Assembly (NCBI GenBank): GCA_005223045.1
Contig: NJBM01000007.1
Coordinates: 186,001-250,000 of the forward strand
DNA from: Planctomycetes bacterium B3_Pla
GTDB taxonomy: Bacteria; Planctomycetota; Phycisphaerae; Sedimentisphaerales; Anaerobacaceae
Reading direction: 5' to 3'
DNA length: 64,000 nucleotides
The translations under genes and the position numbers were made by a program. Of the stretch, positions 7,720 through 17,090 are shown piece after piece (position 1 is the stretch's first letter; every line of letters starts with the position of its first letter). The notes beneath the pieces were generated by a model. That model ran no database searches. It saw only the letters and a program-made list of their open reading frames with translations, and was not told where the DNA came from.

Positions 7720-8457
7720 ATGAAAAAACACAAATTGATCATCGCGGCGGCCTCATGCGTTTTTATCGCGGTATTTACACAGGAACTGTCGTCCCAGAAC
7801 GTAAGAAGATCGGGTGGAGTCTCAGGCGGCGCCGGCTCTTCACGGCCGCGCGGCATGAGAATGAGAAGAATGCCGGGCCGGCCTGACTTCGAGCGGATGA
7901 AGAATATGAGCCCCGAAGAGAAGGCGAAGTATTTCCAGGAACTGCTCGAAGAACAGCGGAGGGTGGCCGAGGAACAAGAGGCTCTTGCAATGCAGCAGGC
8001 CCTCGGAGTTGACGAGAAGCAGTGGAAAGTCATCGAGCCCAAATTGAAGAAGGTCAAGAGCTATAGAGAGCAGGCGTTCATCGGCACCAAACCTCCTTTT
8101 CAGAGCAACTTCTCGACCTTCAGCACGGGCCCGGGAGTCGCTGGGGGCTTCGGCGGTTTCTCCGGCGGCTTTCAGTTCCAGGCCGGCGGCAATGCAGGCG
8201 GCATGGCAACAAGCAGTATCTCACCAATTGGTGATCCCGACCGCCCACTGACCGACGGCGAAAGGCTCATCGAGGAGCTTCAATGGCTGCTGCAAGACCC
8301 AGAGCCCGAGCCGGCCGAACTCAGGCAGAAGCTCGATGCCCTGCGCAGAGCCAGGGAAAAAGCGACGAAGCAGTGGGTCCGAGCGCAGCAGGAGCTGCGC
8401 AAAATACTGAACCTGCGCCAGGAGGCCACTCTGGTTATGATGGGCTTTCTCAACTGA
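7720..8457 (+). CDS. Secreted helical, glycine-rich protein of the second ECF operon
   Basis: A 245-residue protein; ATG 7720 is chosen over an upstream in-frame start because of the AAGGAG site six bases before it. A signal peptide covers residues 1-22 (KLIIAAASCVFIAVFTQELS). A Gly/Arg-rich stretch follows, then a helical segment (MSPEEKAKYFQELLEEQRRV), a Gly/Phe-rich loop at about 125-160, and a second charged helix near the C-terminus (AELRQKLDALRRAREKATKQ). The two helices flanking a flexible loop resemble periplasmic metal- or stress-sensing proteins (CpxP/heavy-metal resistance type), but no defining motif is present. It is the last gene of the operon. Confidence 0.72.
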   Translation: MKKHKLIIAAASCVFIAVFTQELSSQNVRRSGGVSGGAGSSRPRGMRMRRMPGRPDFERMKNMSPEEKAKYFQELLEEQRRVAEEQEALAMQQALGVDEKQWKVIEPKLKKVKSYREQAFIGTKPPFQSNFSTFSTGPGVAGGFGGFSGGFQFQAGGNAGGMATSSISPIGDPDRPLTDGERLIEELQWLLQDPEPEPAELRQKLDALRRAREKATKQWVRAQQELRKILNLRQEATLVMMGFLN

Positions 8458-8506
8458 CTTTTCAGCACAATCTCTGAGCACGGCGTTCACGGCTAAAGAT
8501 AATGCA

Positions 8507-8530
8507 AGGCCGGGCCTTCCGGCTCGGCCT
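8507..8530 (+). terminator. Hairpin after the second ECF operon
   Basis: AGGCCG (8507-8512) pairs with CGGCCT (8525-8530) with further GGCC/GGCT pairing inside. Only a short CTCTT follows, so termination may be weak. The rest of 8458-8711 shows no gene. Confidence 0.45.
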
Positions 8531-8711
8531 CTCTTGTGTGCCTATGCCGGCTGATCCTCCAGCCCTTGCTTTGATGCTTTTGTTTTGACGGCAGCGCCGA
8601 TTCCGGCTATTGTGTGACTTGTAAGCGGAAACCGTAGTGCCGCAATTTGCGTATGGAGACGTTGGAAGATAGCGGGTCGCACGTTTGTCGGCTCGACTGA
8701 GAAGTTGTAGG

Positions 8712-10589
8712 TTGGCTCAGTTGAAGAAACAACTCGGTTTGCCTGATGTATTCGGCGTAGCAGCCGGGGCGATGATAAGTTCCGGTCTGTTTGTCCTGCC
8801 GGCCATCGCCTATACGAAAGCGGGGCCGGCGGTAATACTGTCCTATTTCTTCGCATCGATCCTGATAATTCCCAGCGTTCTGAGCAAGGCCGAGTTGTGC
8901 ACGGCGATGCCGCGGGCGGGCGGAACGTATTTCTTTATCGAGCGCAGCCTGGGTCCGGTCTTCGGATTGTTCAGCGGATTTGCGGGCTGGTTCTCATTGG
9001 CTTTGAAAAGTGCGTTCGCCGTCGTCGGAATGGCGGTGCTCATTGAGGTCGTGCTGCAACAGGTCTTCGGCGCGCAAGTGAGCGATTGGCATCTGAAACT
9101 TGCCGGCGTAGCATGCTGCCTGGGCTTTACCGGATTGAATATTGTCAGCGTCAAACATACGAGCAGATTTCAGGCCTTGCTCGTAGGGATTTTGCTGGCC
9201 GTGCTGGCGTTCTTCGTAATCTCCGGCGCCGGAAACGTGGAAGCCGTTCGATACAAGGGATTCCTCGACAAGGGATGGTTGGCTGTGTTCGCAACCTCCG
9301 GGCTGGTTTTTGTCAGCTTCGGCGGACTGACCAAAGTCGCCAGCATCGCCGAGGAGGTTAAGAACCCCGCCAGGAATCTGCCGTTGGGGATGATCCTGGC
9401 CTGGTCTGTTGTTGGCCTGTATTACATCGGAGTGCTCATAGTCGCGGTCGGCCTTGTGGACGGCGCTGAGTTGGCCGGCAGCATGATGCCGATATCGACG
9501 GCGGCGGGCAAGTTCGCCGGATCGGCCGGGTTCGTGCTGCTGAGTATCGCTGCGATGGCGGCTTTTATTACCACGGCAAACGGCGGCATACTCGCCGCAT
9601 CCCGCTCGCCGATGGCCATGAGCAGGGACCAGTTGTTGCCGCCGGTGTTGGCTCGCGTGAGCAAGAGGTTCAAGACCCCTCATGTCAGTATCCTGCTCAC
9701 AGGCGGTTGCATGATCGCGGCAATCATTTTTCTCGATATCGAAGCGCTGGTGAAGACCGCCTCGACCTTAAAGATAATTCTTTTCATTCTCACCAATGTC
9801 AGCGTAATCATAATGCGCGAGAGCAGAATACAAAGCTACAGGCCGAGGTTCAAGTCGCCGTTGTACCCCTATATTCATATCTTTGCTATCGTCGCCTACG
9901 GCGCGCTGATAGTTGACATGGGACGGATACCGCTTGTGACTACCGCCGGTTTTGTGGGTTTGAGTGCCGTCTGGTATTGGCTGTATGTTCGCAGGCGCGT
10001 CGGTCGGGCCTCGGCGGTTCTGCACATCGTCGAGCGCGTCACCGACAGAGAGCTTAAGACGGTTACGCTCGAGAATGAGCTTAGGGACATCCTGCTCGAA
10101 CGAGACGATGTCATCGAAGATCGATTCGACAAGCTGATAAGAGAATGCCGGATTCTTGACATCAAAGGCCGGACAAGCGCCGAGAAAATCTTCCGAAAAA
10201 TCTCCACAATGCTGGCCGAGAGATTGGGAAGCGACGAGTACGTACTATTCGAGAAATTCCTCCATCGTGAATCCGAGGGCGGCACCGTGGTCCAGCCGGG
10301 TTTTGCCATACCTCACATTGTGGTCGAAGGCCAAAACAAATTCGATGTTCTGCTCATCCGCGCCCGCGACGGCATTAAGTTCCGAGGCGTTCAGGAGCCG
10401 GTCAGGATAATGTTTGTCCTTCTCGGCAGCAAGGACGAAAGGAATTATCACTTGAGAGCCCTGATGGCGATTGCCCAGATTGCCCAGGAGAAGGACTTCG
10501 AGCAGCAATGGCTCGCCGCCCGAGATACCGAGGCGATAAGGAACCTGATCCTGCTGTCAACGAGAAAAAGAGATTCCGCCGTAAGGTGA
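8712..10589 (+). CDS. APC-family amino acid permease fused to a PTS EIIA-like domain
   Basis: About 625 residues. The N-terminal 425 residues form a 12-TM APC superfamily permease: the first helix carries GAMISSGLFVLP, the usual substrate-binding glycine motif, and LSKAELCTAMPRAGGTYFF is typical of helix 2. The C-terminal part, from about residue 455, matches a type 2 EIIA domain (PTS_EIIA_2), with the phospho-acceptor-like histidine in FAIPHIVVEG near residue 535. The fusion suggests amino acid uptake modulated through this domain, since other PTS components are not seen here; this is inference. No ATG is available. TTG 8712 is preferred because it gives MAQLKKQLGL, the usual family N-terminus, with GAGAAG seven bases upstream. 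TTG 8685 is an alternative. The gene stands alone. Confidence 0.88.
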   Translation: MAQLKKQLGLPDVFGVAAGAMISSGLFVLPAIAYTKAGPAVILSYFFASILIIPSVLSKAELCTAMPRAGGTYFFIERSLGPVFGLFSGFAGWFSLALKSAFAVVGMAVLIEVVLQQVFGAQVSDWHLKLAGVACCLGFTGLNIVSVKHTSRFQALLVGILLAVLAFFVISGAGNVEAVRYKGFLDKGWLAVFATSGLVFVSFGGLTKVASIAEEVKNPARNLPLGMILAWSVVGLYYIGVLIVAVGLVDGAELAGSMMPISTAAGKFAGSAGFVLLSIAAMAAFITTANGGILAASRSPMAMSRDQLLPPVLARVSKRFKTPHVSILLTGGCMIAAIIFLDIEALVKTASTLKIILFILTNVSVIIMRESRIQSYRPRFKSPLYPYIHIFAIVAYGALIVDMGRIPLVTTAGFVGLSAVWYWLYVRRRVGRASAVLHIVERVTDRELKTVTLENELRDILLERDDVIEDRFDKLIRECRILDIKGRTSAEKIFRKISTMLAERLGSDEYVLFEKFLHRESEGGTVVQPGFAIPHIVVEGQNKFDVLLIRARDGIKFRGVQEPVRIMFVLLGSKDERNYHLRALMAIAQIAQEKDFEQQWLAARDTEAIRNLILLSTRKRDSAVR

Positions 10590-10632
10590 CCCCCAGGGTC
10601 AATCCTTAAGAGGCTCTGAGAGGACCTAATGA

Positions 10633-10696
10633 GCGGATAGCGGATAGCGGATAGCGTATAAAGGCACACGCGCTTATCCGCTATCCTTTATACGCT
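10633..10696. repeat. GCGGATA tandem repeat with inverted arm
   Basis: Three perfect GCGGATA units (10633-10653) run into GCGTATAAAGG. AGCGTATAAAGG (10653-10664) recurs inverted as CCTTTATACGCT (10685-10696), and TATCCGCTATCC (10675-10686) is the inverse of the tandem units. The result is an imperfect long palindrome. The remainder of 10590-11049 shows no supportable gene; one short open frame there lacks a ribosome-binding site. Confidence 0.75.
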
Positions 10697-11049
10697 CTAC
10701 GCTGAACGCTGTCCCGATCCCGGCCTATTTATTATTGACTATTGGCGTGGGTCCGAGAAAACCTGCCGATTTGGTCCAGTCAATATTTTCCTCACCCGGC
10801 AGCGAAAACGTGCGAAATTATCAGTTAAGAGCCGTCGTTTATTGTCCGAAAAATCCAATAAGAACCAAAAATCTCACTACTGAGACAAAAAAACTCGTTG
10901 CGCACTGGATACAACCTGGCACTCTTATATACATACGCATGTAATCAAGGAGTTCTTGGGTGTTTCAGCAGGCTCGACAGGCGGCCAAACATAATGTCTG
11001 TACAGCCGGCAAATAACGAAAATAGGCAATTTTTTTGGAGAACCGGATC

Positions 11050-12723
11050 ATGAGAAGACTTGGATCAAAACTGGTGTTGGCTTGTACAATGATATTACTG
11101 CCTGCCGCCACGCACGTCGCCTGGGGTGTCGGAAACAACAACTGCGCCGGCGCAAAGCCGATCGGTGACGTAACGGATATGGACTTCGACACCAGGGACG
11201 CATCGTTCGACGGCCCCGGCCTCTGTCTGACAAGCCCGAACCTCTGGTACTGCTACACCGCCTCGTGCACGGGCAATGTAACCGTTAGCCTGGCCGGCAG
11301 CGGATACGACACGATGCTCGCGGTTTACGACGGGTGCAAATGCGATCCGACATCGGGCGATTTGATCGAGTGCAACGATGACTCCGGCGCCGGCTTCCAG
11401 TCGGAGATTACGTTCGCTGCGGTCGGCGGCAAACAATACCTGATCGAGATCGGCGGCTACAGCGATGAGACGGGGCGTGGCATACTGAATATCAGTTGCG
11501 ACGGAGAGCCCGCTCCGCCGGCGTCCAAGGACGACTGTGCTAACGCAGAGGCTATCGGGGATGTAAAAAACCTGCCGTTCGATACAACAGAGGCAACTGC
11601 CGACGGCCCCGGTTTGTGCCTGACCAGCCCGAATATCTGGTACTGCTATACCGCTACGTGTACGGGTAACGCCACAGTCAGCCTTGCCGGCAGCGCCTTC
11701 GACACGATGCTCGCGGTTTACAAAGGTTGTGAATGCGATCCGACGTCGGACAATCTGATCAAGTGCGACGACGACTCGGGGCCCGGCACCACATCGGAGA
11801 TCACCTTCCCGACCGTCGCCGGCGGCCAGTACCTGATTGAGGTTGGCGGTTACAGCTCTGAAACCGGCCAGGGCGTATTAAATGTCATTTGTCAGGGCGA
11901 GGCAATTCCAAGCATTCCCGGCAAACCGGACCTCGGTGACGCCCCGGACAGCACTAACAATTTCGGCAACGATGATATGGGAGCTTATCCCTGGCCGCCG
12001 TCAGTAATCGGCCACTTCCCCACCGTCTATGACGACGGCAGCGGACTCGGACCTTACGGACCGTTTCATTTGAACGAGTCCTTGGTGGCATATTTAGGCG
12101 AGAGCATCACGGCAGAAACCGAAGCCGACAATGGCCCGGACGAGGATTACCTCGGCGCCAATAATATCGTTCCCCCACAAAGCCAGTCAGATCGTGACTT
12201 TGGCGACGACGCTATTAACGTGCCGCTGGCCTTGCCCAACTGCGGTTGGGCGACGTTCGACTATCAAGTCACGGTTGTCGAGCCGAACACCGATCTCTGG
12301 GTGAACGTCTGGTTCGACTTCAACCGCGACGCCGACTGGGACGACACTCTCGATTGTCCCGGCGGCCCTGTACCGGAATGGGTCGTGCAGAACCAGTTCC
12401 TGTTCAATCTGCCCGTGGGGCTCAATGAGATAACCACGCCAGGATTCAAGTCCGTGCATGAGGGTGTGCACGACCAAATCTGGATGAGAATTACCCTTTC
12501 GGAACAGCCCTGGACCGGCGGCAGCAATCCAGGCGAGTTGGGCAATGCCGGCTCCGGACCCCAGGACAAGTACCAGATCGGCGAAACCGAAGATTACTTC
12601 TTCACCCCTGAAATACCAGGCGACCCGGACTGCCCGCTGTGCGAAGATGTTAACGGCGACGGAGTAATAGACATGGACGACTTGGCGGATTTCACCGCCA
12701 AATGGCTTGCGGACTGCCTGTAG
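11050..12723 (+). CDS. Secreted protein with two PPC-like repeats, a GEVED domain and a dockerin-like C-terminus
   Basis: A 557-residue extracellular protein. ATG 11050 has GGAG nine bases upstream, and a signal peptide ends near THVAWG. Two tandem beta-rich repeats of about 130 residues follow, each with GPGLCLTSPN-W-YCYTA and YDTMLAVY- or FDTMLAVY-like motifs, resembling pre-peptidase C-terminal (PPC) domains. Residues about 300-520 contain the GEVED signature region (DLGDAPDS, NVWFDFNRDADW, then KYQIGETEDYFF). The C-terminus has one calcium-binding dockerin-like loop, DVNGDGVIDMDDLADFTAKW, as in many Phycisphaerae secreted proteins. The architecture suggests binding to surfaces or polysaccharides, not catalysis; no active-site motif was found. 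The gene is followed by a strong terminator. Confidence 0.85.
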   Translation: MRRLGSKLVLACTMILLPAATHVAWGVGNNNCAGAKPIGDVTDMDFDTRDASFDGPGLCLTSPNLWYCYTASCTGNVTVSLAGSGYDTMLAVYDGCKCDPTSGDLIECNDDSGAGFQSEITFAAVGGKQYLIEIGGYSDETGRGILNISCDGEPAPPASKDDCANAEAIGDVKNLPFDTTEATADGPGLCLTSPNIWYCYTATCTGNATVSLAGSAFDTMLAVYKGCECDPTSDNLIKCDDDSGPGTTSEITFPTVAGGQYLIEVGGYSSETGQGVLNVICQGEAIPSIPGKPDLGDAPDSTNNFGNDDMGAYPWPPSVIGHFPTVYDDGSGLGPYGPFHLNESLVAYLGESITAETEADNGPDEDYLGANNIVPPQSQSDRDFGDDAINVPLALPNCGWATFDYQVTVVEPNTDLWVNVWFDFNRDADWDDTLDCPGGPVPEWVVQNQFLFNLPVGLNEITTPGFKSVHEGVHDQIWMRITLSEQPWTGGSNPGELGNAGSGPQDKYQIGETEDYFFTPEIPGDPDCPLCEDVNGDGVIDMDDLADFTAKWLADCL

Positions 12724-12747
12724 TGGGCTTTTAAGAATAGCTAATCG

Positions 12748-12789
12748 GGGCTGTGAGCACAGAAACAGTGCTTACAGCCCTTTTCTTTT
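12748..12789 (+). terminator. Strong intrinsic terminator
   Basis: GGGCTGTGAGCAC (12748-12760) pairs with GTGCTTACAGCCC (12768-12780), with one mismatch, and is followed by TTTTCTTTT. It separates the GEVED protein gene from the pckG operon. Confidence 0.85.
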
Positions 12790-12985
12790 GCGCACCTGCA
12801 AATCCGGCGGATCAGGTCAATCGCTCCTTCCTCTTACGACTGTTTTCTGATTCCACTGTCCGAGCCCATTTTTTTCGTTTGTAATCACAATTTCCAGAAA
12901 GGAGTTGACGCTTACCAGCCTTGCAAGTACAATTCCACGGTTTTTTGAACTTGATTGGTGCGTATTTAATAGGTGGCAACTGCAA

Positions 12986-14863
12986 ATGACTAATGTAAAC
13001 GAATTGTTGAAAGAAAAACTGACGGCGGAAAACTACGACAGGCTCATGGCTGTGGACAACACTAGGATACACGAGTTTGTTGCCGATGCGATAGAGCTTA
13101 CCGGCCCGGAGACGGTGTTTGTCTGTACGGATTCCGAAGAAGATGTCAAGCGTGTTCGCAAGATGGCGGTCGAGAGCGGCGAAGAGCGTCCTCTTGAAAC
13201 GCCCGGGCATACGTATCACTTCGACGGACCCAGCGATCAGGGCCGGGACAGGCAGGCAACCAAATATCTGGTACCCGAGACCGAGACGTTGAGCAAGGCG
13301 CTGAACCAGATGGAAAGGAAAGAGGGGCTCGCCGAGGTGCGGGGACTGCTCAAAGACTCCATGAAGGGCAGGGCGATGATTCTTCGGTTTCTGTCGTTGG
13401 GGCCGGCCGGTTCGGTTTTCAGCGTTCCATGTGTCCAGGCGACCGACTCGTGGTATGTGGCCCACAACGAGGATTTGCTCTATCGAACCGCCTACGAGCA
13501 ATTCTGTAAAATAGAAAAGGACAAAAATGTCTTCTGTTTCCTGCACTCGGCCGGTGAGCTGAGCGAAGATATGATCAGCGTGGATGTGAAAAACAAGCGC
13601 ATCTACATGGACTATACCAGGGACACAGTTTACAGCGTCAATACTCAATACGGCGGCAATACAATGGGGCTCAAGAAGCTTGCCCTGAGGCTCACGATTC
13701 GCCAGGCCGACGCCGAAGGCTGGCTGGCCGAGCACATGTTTATCTCCGGCGTTTACGGCCCCGGAGGACGCAAGACGTATCTCGCCGGCGCTTTTCCCAG
13801 CGCATGCGGCAAGACCTCGACGGCGATGCTGCCCGGCGAGACCATATTGGGCGACGATATTGCATATTTCAGAAAGATCAACGGCGAGTTCCGCGCAGTA
13901 AACGCCGAAGCGGGCATCTTCGGCATCATTCAGAACGTCAAGGAAAAAGACGATCCCATGATATGGGACATTCTGCACAATCCCGGCGAGGTGATTTTCG
14001 GCAATATCCTGGTCAAGGACAAGAAACCCTACTGGCTGGGCATGGGGGAAGAGACACCGGATGACGGCGTGAACTTCTCGGGCCAATGGCACAAAGGCAA
14101 GAAAGACGCCAACGAGAAAGAAATACCGCTGGCCCACAAGAACGCAAGATATACGGTAACTTTGACAGCCCTGGCTAATTGCGATCCGGAGCTGGAAAAC
14201 CCCGTGGGCGTCCCTCTCAGCGGCGTAATGTATGGTGGGCGCGATCCAAAAGCATCCGTGCCGGTTCAGCAGGCATTTGACTGGGCCCACGGCATCGTCT
14301 CGTACGGCGCCTCGCTTGAAACTGAGACTACCTTTGCGATTATCGGCGAAGAAGGCGTAATGGAAATCAACCTAATGAGCATCCAGGACTTCCTTGCGAT
14401 TCCTCTTGCCAGGTACATCCGGAACAACATCGATTTTGTTCAGGGGATCGATAGACCGCCGCTGGTGTTCGGCGTCAACTACTTCCTCAGAGACAAGGAA
14501 GGCAAATTCACTAATGACGTGCCCGACAAGCACGTCTGGGTCAAATGGATGGAATTGCGCATTCACGGCGACGTCGGCGCAATCACCTGCCCGACCGGCC
14601 AGATTCCGCGTTATGAAGACCTCGTGCCGTTGTTCAAAGAAGTCTTCGACAAAGAGTACACCAAAGAGGACTATGTCAAGCAGTTCACCATCCGGGTTCC
14701 TGAGAATCTGGCCAAGATAGAACGTGTTGAGAAATACCACAGGGAAAACGTGCCGGGCAGTCCGCAGGAGGTTTACGACACACTGGAGGCGACACAAAAG
14801 CGTCTCAACGAAGCCCGTGAAAAATATGGCGATTATATCTCACCCTTTGATTTGGCAGAGTAG
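12986..14863 (+). CDS. pckG: Phosphoenolpyruvate carboxykinase (GTP type)
   Basis: About 625 residues. The enzyme interconverts oxaloacetate and phosphoenolpyruvate with GTP and is central to gluconeogenesis. The P-loop-like motif FPSACGKTS lies near residues 269-277, after GVYGPGGRKTYLAG. Other GTP-family marks include ATDSWYVAHNEDLL, VNAEAGIFGI and VPLSGVMYGGR. ATG 12986 follows AGGTGG at a good distance; in-frame starts upstream would add an unlikely N-terminal extension. It heads a tight operon with a Gfo/Idh oxidoreductase 6 bp downstream, then URO-D and transporter genes. That placement is unusual for pckG and may link carbon entry from a demethylated or degraded substrate to gluconeogenesis (inference). 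Confidence 0.93.
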   Translation: MTNVNELLKEKLTAENYDRLMAVDNTRIHEFVADAIELTGPETVFVCTDSEEDVKRVRKMAVESGEERPLETPGHTYHFDGPSDQGRDRQATKYLVPETETLSKALNQMERKEGLAEVRGLLKDSMKGRAMILRFLSLGPAGSVFSVPCVQATDSWYVAHNEDLLYRTAYEQFCKIEKDKNVFCFLHSAGELSEDMISVDVKNKRIYMDYTRDTVYSVNTQYGGNTMGLKKLALRLTIRQADAEGWLAEHMFISGVYGPGGRKTYLAGAFPSACGKTSTAMLPGETILGDDIAYFRKINGEFRAVNAEAGIFGIIQNVKEKDDPMIWDILHNPGEVIFGNILVKDKKPYWLGMGEETPDDGVNFSGQWHKGKKDANEKEIPLAHKNARYTVTLTALANCDPELENPVGVPLSGVMYGGRDPKASVPVQQAFDWAHGIVSYGASLETETTFAIIGEEGVMEINLMSIQDFLAIPLARYIRNNIDFVQGIDRPPLVFGVNYFLRDKEGKFTNDVPDKHVWVKWMELRIHGDVGAITCPTGQIPRYEDLVPLFKEVFDKEYTKEDYVKQFTIRVPENLAKIERVEKYHRENVPGSPQEVYDTLEATQKRLNEAREKYGDYISPFDLAE

Positions 14864-14869
14864 AACCAG

Positions 14870-16051
14870 ATGAAAAAGAAGACCATTCGCACCGGAATTG
14901 TCGGCGCAGGTTTCGCCGCGACGTTTCATTATGAATGTCTAAAGAAAGTCCACGGCACCGACGTCGAGGTCGAGGGAGTGTTCGCAACCGACACCGATCA
15001 GGCCGAGGCTTATGCCAAAAAGCGAGGGATTAGCACCTGCGGCAGTCTGGAAGAGCTTCTCGACAAAGTGGATGTCGTTCACGTCTGCACGCCGCCGGTA
15101 GCTCACGAGCATATTGCAGTCGCAGCCCTCGAACGGGACAAGTTCGCCATCGTGGAAAAGCCCCTCACCGGTTACTTCGGCGACGGTTCGGAAGACTTCA
15201 GCGGCGATACTTTTCCAAAGCAGGACGCTCTCGATCAGTCTCTGGCGAGCATCGAACGAATACTCGCGGCAGAATCGAAGAGCAAAGGCAAGATTCTCTA
15301 CGCCGAGAACTGGATCTACGCTCCCTCGATTCAGAAGGAGCGCGAGATTATCGAAAAGACCGGCGCTCAGATACTCTGGATACACGGCGAAGAAGCCCAT
15401 TCTGGCTCGCACGCCGCGACTTACGCCTACTGGAAATTCTCGGGCGGCGGGGTGATGATAGGCAAAGGCTGCCACCCGCTGACAGCGGCGCTTTATCTAA
15501 AGCGCGTCGAGGGCATGGCAAGAAATGGCGAGCCGATTAAGCCAAAGGCGGTCTCGGCGCGAGTTCACGCGATTACCAGGCTGGAGAAATTCCGGGACGA
15601 AGGACACATCCGCTGCGACTACCACGACATCGATGATTTTTCCCTGATGCACGTGGTCTTCGAGGACGGCACGATTGCCGACATCTTCGCCTCCGACATT
15701 ATCTTAGGCGGCATCCACAACTGGCTCGAAGTATCGGCAAACAACCACCGGACCGTCTGCAACATCAACCCCAACACGGCGATGAAGACGTATAACCCGG
15801 TCGATGCGAATTTCGACGATATATACGTCGTGGAAAAGACCGGCACAAAGCAGGGCTGGTCGAATCCCTCGCCGGACGAGGATTGGTTCACGGGTTACCC
15901 GCAGGAGATGGAGGCCTTCTACAGAACCATAGCGTACGGCGAGGCGCTGGAGAGCACCAGTAACCTGGCTGCCGATTGCATCTCGACTATCTACAGTGCA
16001 TACGTCTCGGCTGAAAAAGCGGGAGCCGAAGTTTCCATCAAAACGTTTTGA
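14870..16051 (+). CDS. Gfo/Idh/MocA-family oxidoreductase
   Basis: A 393-residue NAD(P)-dependent oxidoreductase. The N-terminal Rossmann fold begins TGIVGAGFAATFHYE (GxGxxxxxH), and the family catalytic lysine lies in the FAIVEKPLTG motif near residue 100. The C-terminal alpha/beta substrate domain carries GGGVMIGKGCHPLTAALYL, with the conserved histidine of the family. Substrates of this family are usually sugars, inositols or their derivatives; the exact one cannot be read from sequence. The start is ATG 14870, 6 bp after pckG. It ends 7 bp before the first URO-D gene, so pckG, this gene and the next three probably form one transcript. Confidence 0.9.
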   Translation: MKKKTIRTGIVGAGFAATFHYECLKKVHGTDVEVEGVFATDTDQAEAYAKKRGISTCGSLEELLDKVDVVHVCTPPVAHEHIAVAALERDKFAIVEKPLTGYFGDGSEDFSGDTFPKQDALDQSLASIERILAAESKSKGKILYAENWIYAPSIQKEREIIEKTGAQILWIHGEEAHSGSHAATYAYWKFSGGGVMIGKGCHPLTAALYLKRVEGMARNGEPIKPKAVSARVHAITRLEKFRDEGHIRCDYHDIDDFSLMHVVFEDGTIADIFASDIILGGIHNWLEVSANNHRTVCNINPNTAMKTYNPVDANFDDIYVVEKTGTKQGWSNPSPDEDWFTGYPQEMEAFYRTIAYGEALESTSNLAADCISTIYSAYVSAEKAGAEVSIKTF

Positions 16052-16058
16052 CTTGCCA

Positions 16059-17075
16059 ATGAGTCAGCAAAAACCGCCAAAACAGACCGGGCAAATTCAG
16101 TTCGCACCTTCGGTGTACGAGCACGCCGCAAGGGTGATCGGCGAGAGTCCCTGGGAAGTGTCGCGCAGTTGCGATCTGCTCTCGCAGGGCCACATAGAAG
16201 CGTTTCGCCTCTATAACCATTGCCCCATTGTCGTGGGTATAGACATCTACAACCTGGAAGCCGAGGCCTATGGCGCAGCAGTCGATAAGCCCGCCGGCAA
16301 CGGGATTCCGGCTATATCCAGGCATCCGTATGGTTCGGTAAAAGAGCTGCTTGGCCTGGAGCCGTTTGACCCGGAGACAGACGGTCGCATCCCGATGGTT
16401 TTAGAAGCGGGCAAGCGTGTAGCCGGCAAGTGCCCCCAGACCGATGTCAGAATCCCGTTGAGCGGTCCATTTTCACTGGCGGCAAATCTCGTCGGGTTTG
16501 AGAGCCTGCTGTGTGAGGTTTATACTGATCCCGATCTGGTTGCCCAAGCCTTGAAACATCTCGTCGCAGGGCAAGTCGAGTTTTGCAAAGAAGTGGTTCG
16601 CAACGGTCTCGACATCGCTTTCTTCGAGTCGGCGGCAACTCCGCCGTTGATATCGCCGGACAACTTCAGAGACATTGAGCTTGGCGCATTGGAAGAAATC
16701 ATGGCCGAGACCTCGGCGGTCGTCGGCCATCCCGTCCCGTGTATAATGGGTGGGGATACGCTGCCGATCCTTGATTATATCCTCCGGACGGGGACAGGTT
16801 ACGTTTGCTGCCCGGCCAAGACAGACCAGCAAAAGTTCATGGAGAAAATGCGGGCGCATCCCGATGTGACGGTCAGAATCAATATGGACCCCGGTGGACT
16901 CACATCAAAAAACTTCGACGACGTCAAAAAGGAAGTTGACAGGGTTCTGGCCCTTGCGGAGAATAGGCGAAATGTCTGCATCGGCACGGGCTGCCTGCCG
17001 TATGAGGCGAATCCCGACATGGTTTTGAAAGCACGAGAATATATCTTGTCCAGGGATACCCAGCAAAATGTTTAA
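16059..17075 (+). CDS. URO-D (uroporphyrinogen decarboxylase) family protein, first
   Basis: A 338-residue protein with the URO-D/methyltransferase TIM-barrel pattern (LSGPFSLAANLVGFESLLCE; PLISPDNFRDIELGALEEIM; IGTGCLPYEANPDMVLKARE). ATG 16059 is preferred over an upstream in-frame ATG inside the preceding gene. True HemE keeps strongly conserved N-terminal arginine and aspartate motifs that are not seen here. The protein therefore fits better the broad group that includes cobalamin-related methyltransferases and many uncharacterised planctomycete proteins. Pairing with a transporter and a second URO-D protein suggests catabolism of an imported methylated or carboxylated compound. No corrinoid protein is encoded nearby, which limits the methyltransferase reading. 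Confidence 0.82.
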   Translation: MSQQKPPKQTGQIQFAPSVYEHAARVIGESPWEVSRSCDLLSQGHIEAFRLYNHCPIVVGIDIYNLEAEAYGAAVDKPAGNGIPAISRHPYGSVKELLGLEPFDPETDGRIPMVLEAGKRVAGKCPQTDVRIPLSGPFSLAANLVGFESLLCEVYTDPDLVAQALKHLVAGQVEFCKEVVRNGLDIAFFESAATPPLISPDNFRDIELGALEEIMAETSAVVGHPVPCIMGGDTLPILDYILRTGTGYVCCPAKTDQQKFMEKMRAHPDVTVRINMDPGGLTSKNFDDVKKEVDRVLALAENRRNVCIGTGCLPYEANPDMVLKAREYILSRDTQQNV

Positions 17076-17090
17076 GCAGGAGACCAGAGT

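Noticed and set aside
10633..10696. CRISPR array
   Set aside because: Units are 7 bp without spacers.
10735..10944. 69-codon frame
   Set aside because: No ribosome-binding site, no family resemblance, located in a gene-poor stretch.
12812..14290. Long open frame of 492 codons on the minus strand
   Set aside because: It lies opposite pckG, has no family features, and comes from GC-rich codon bias of the real gene.
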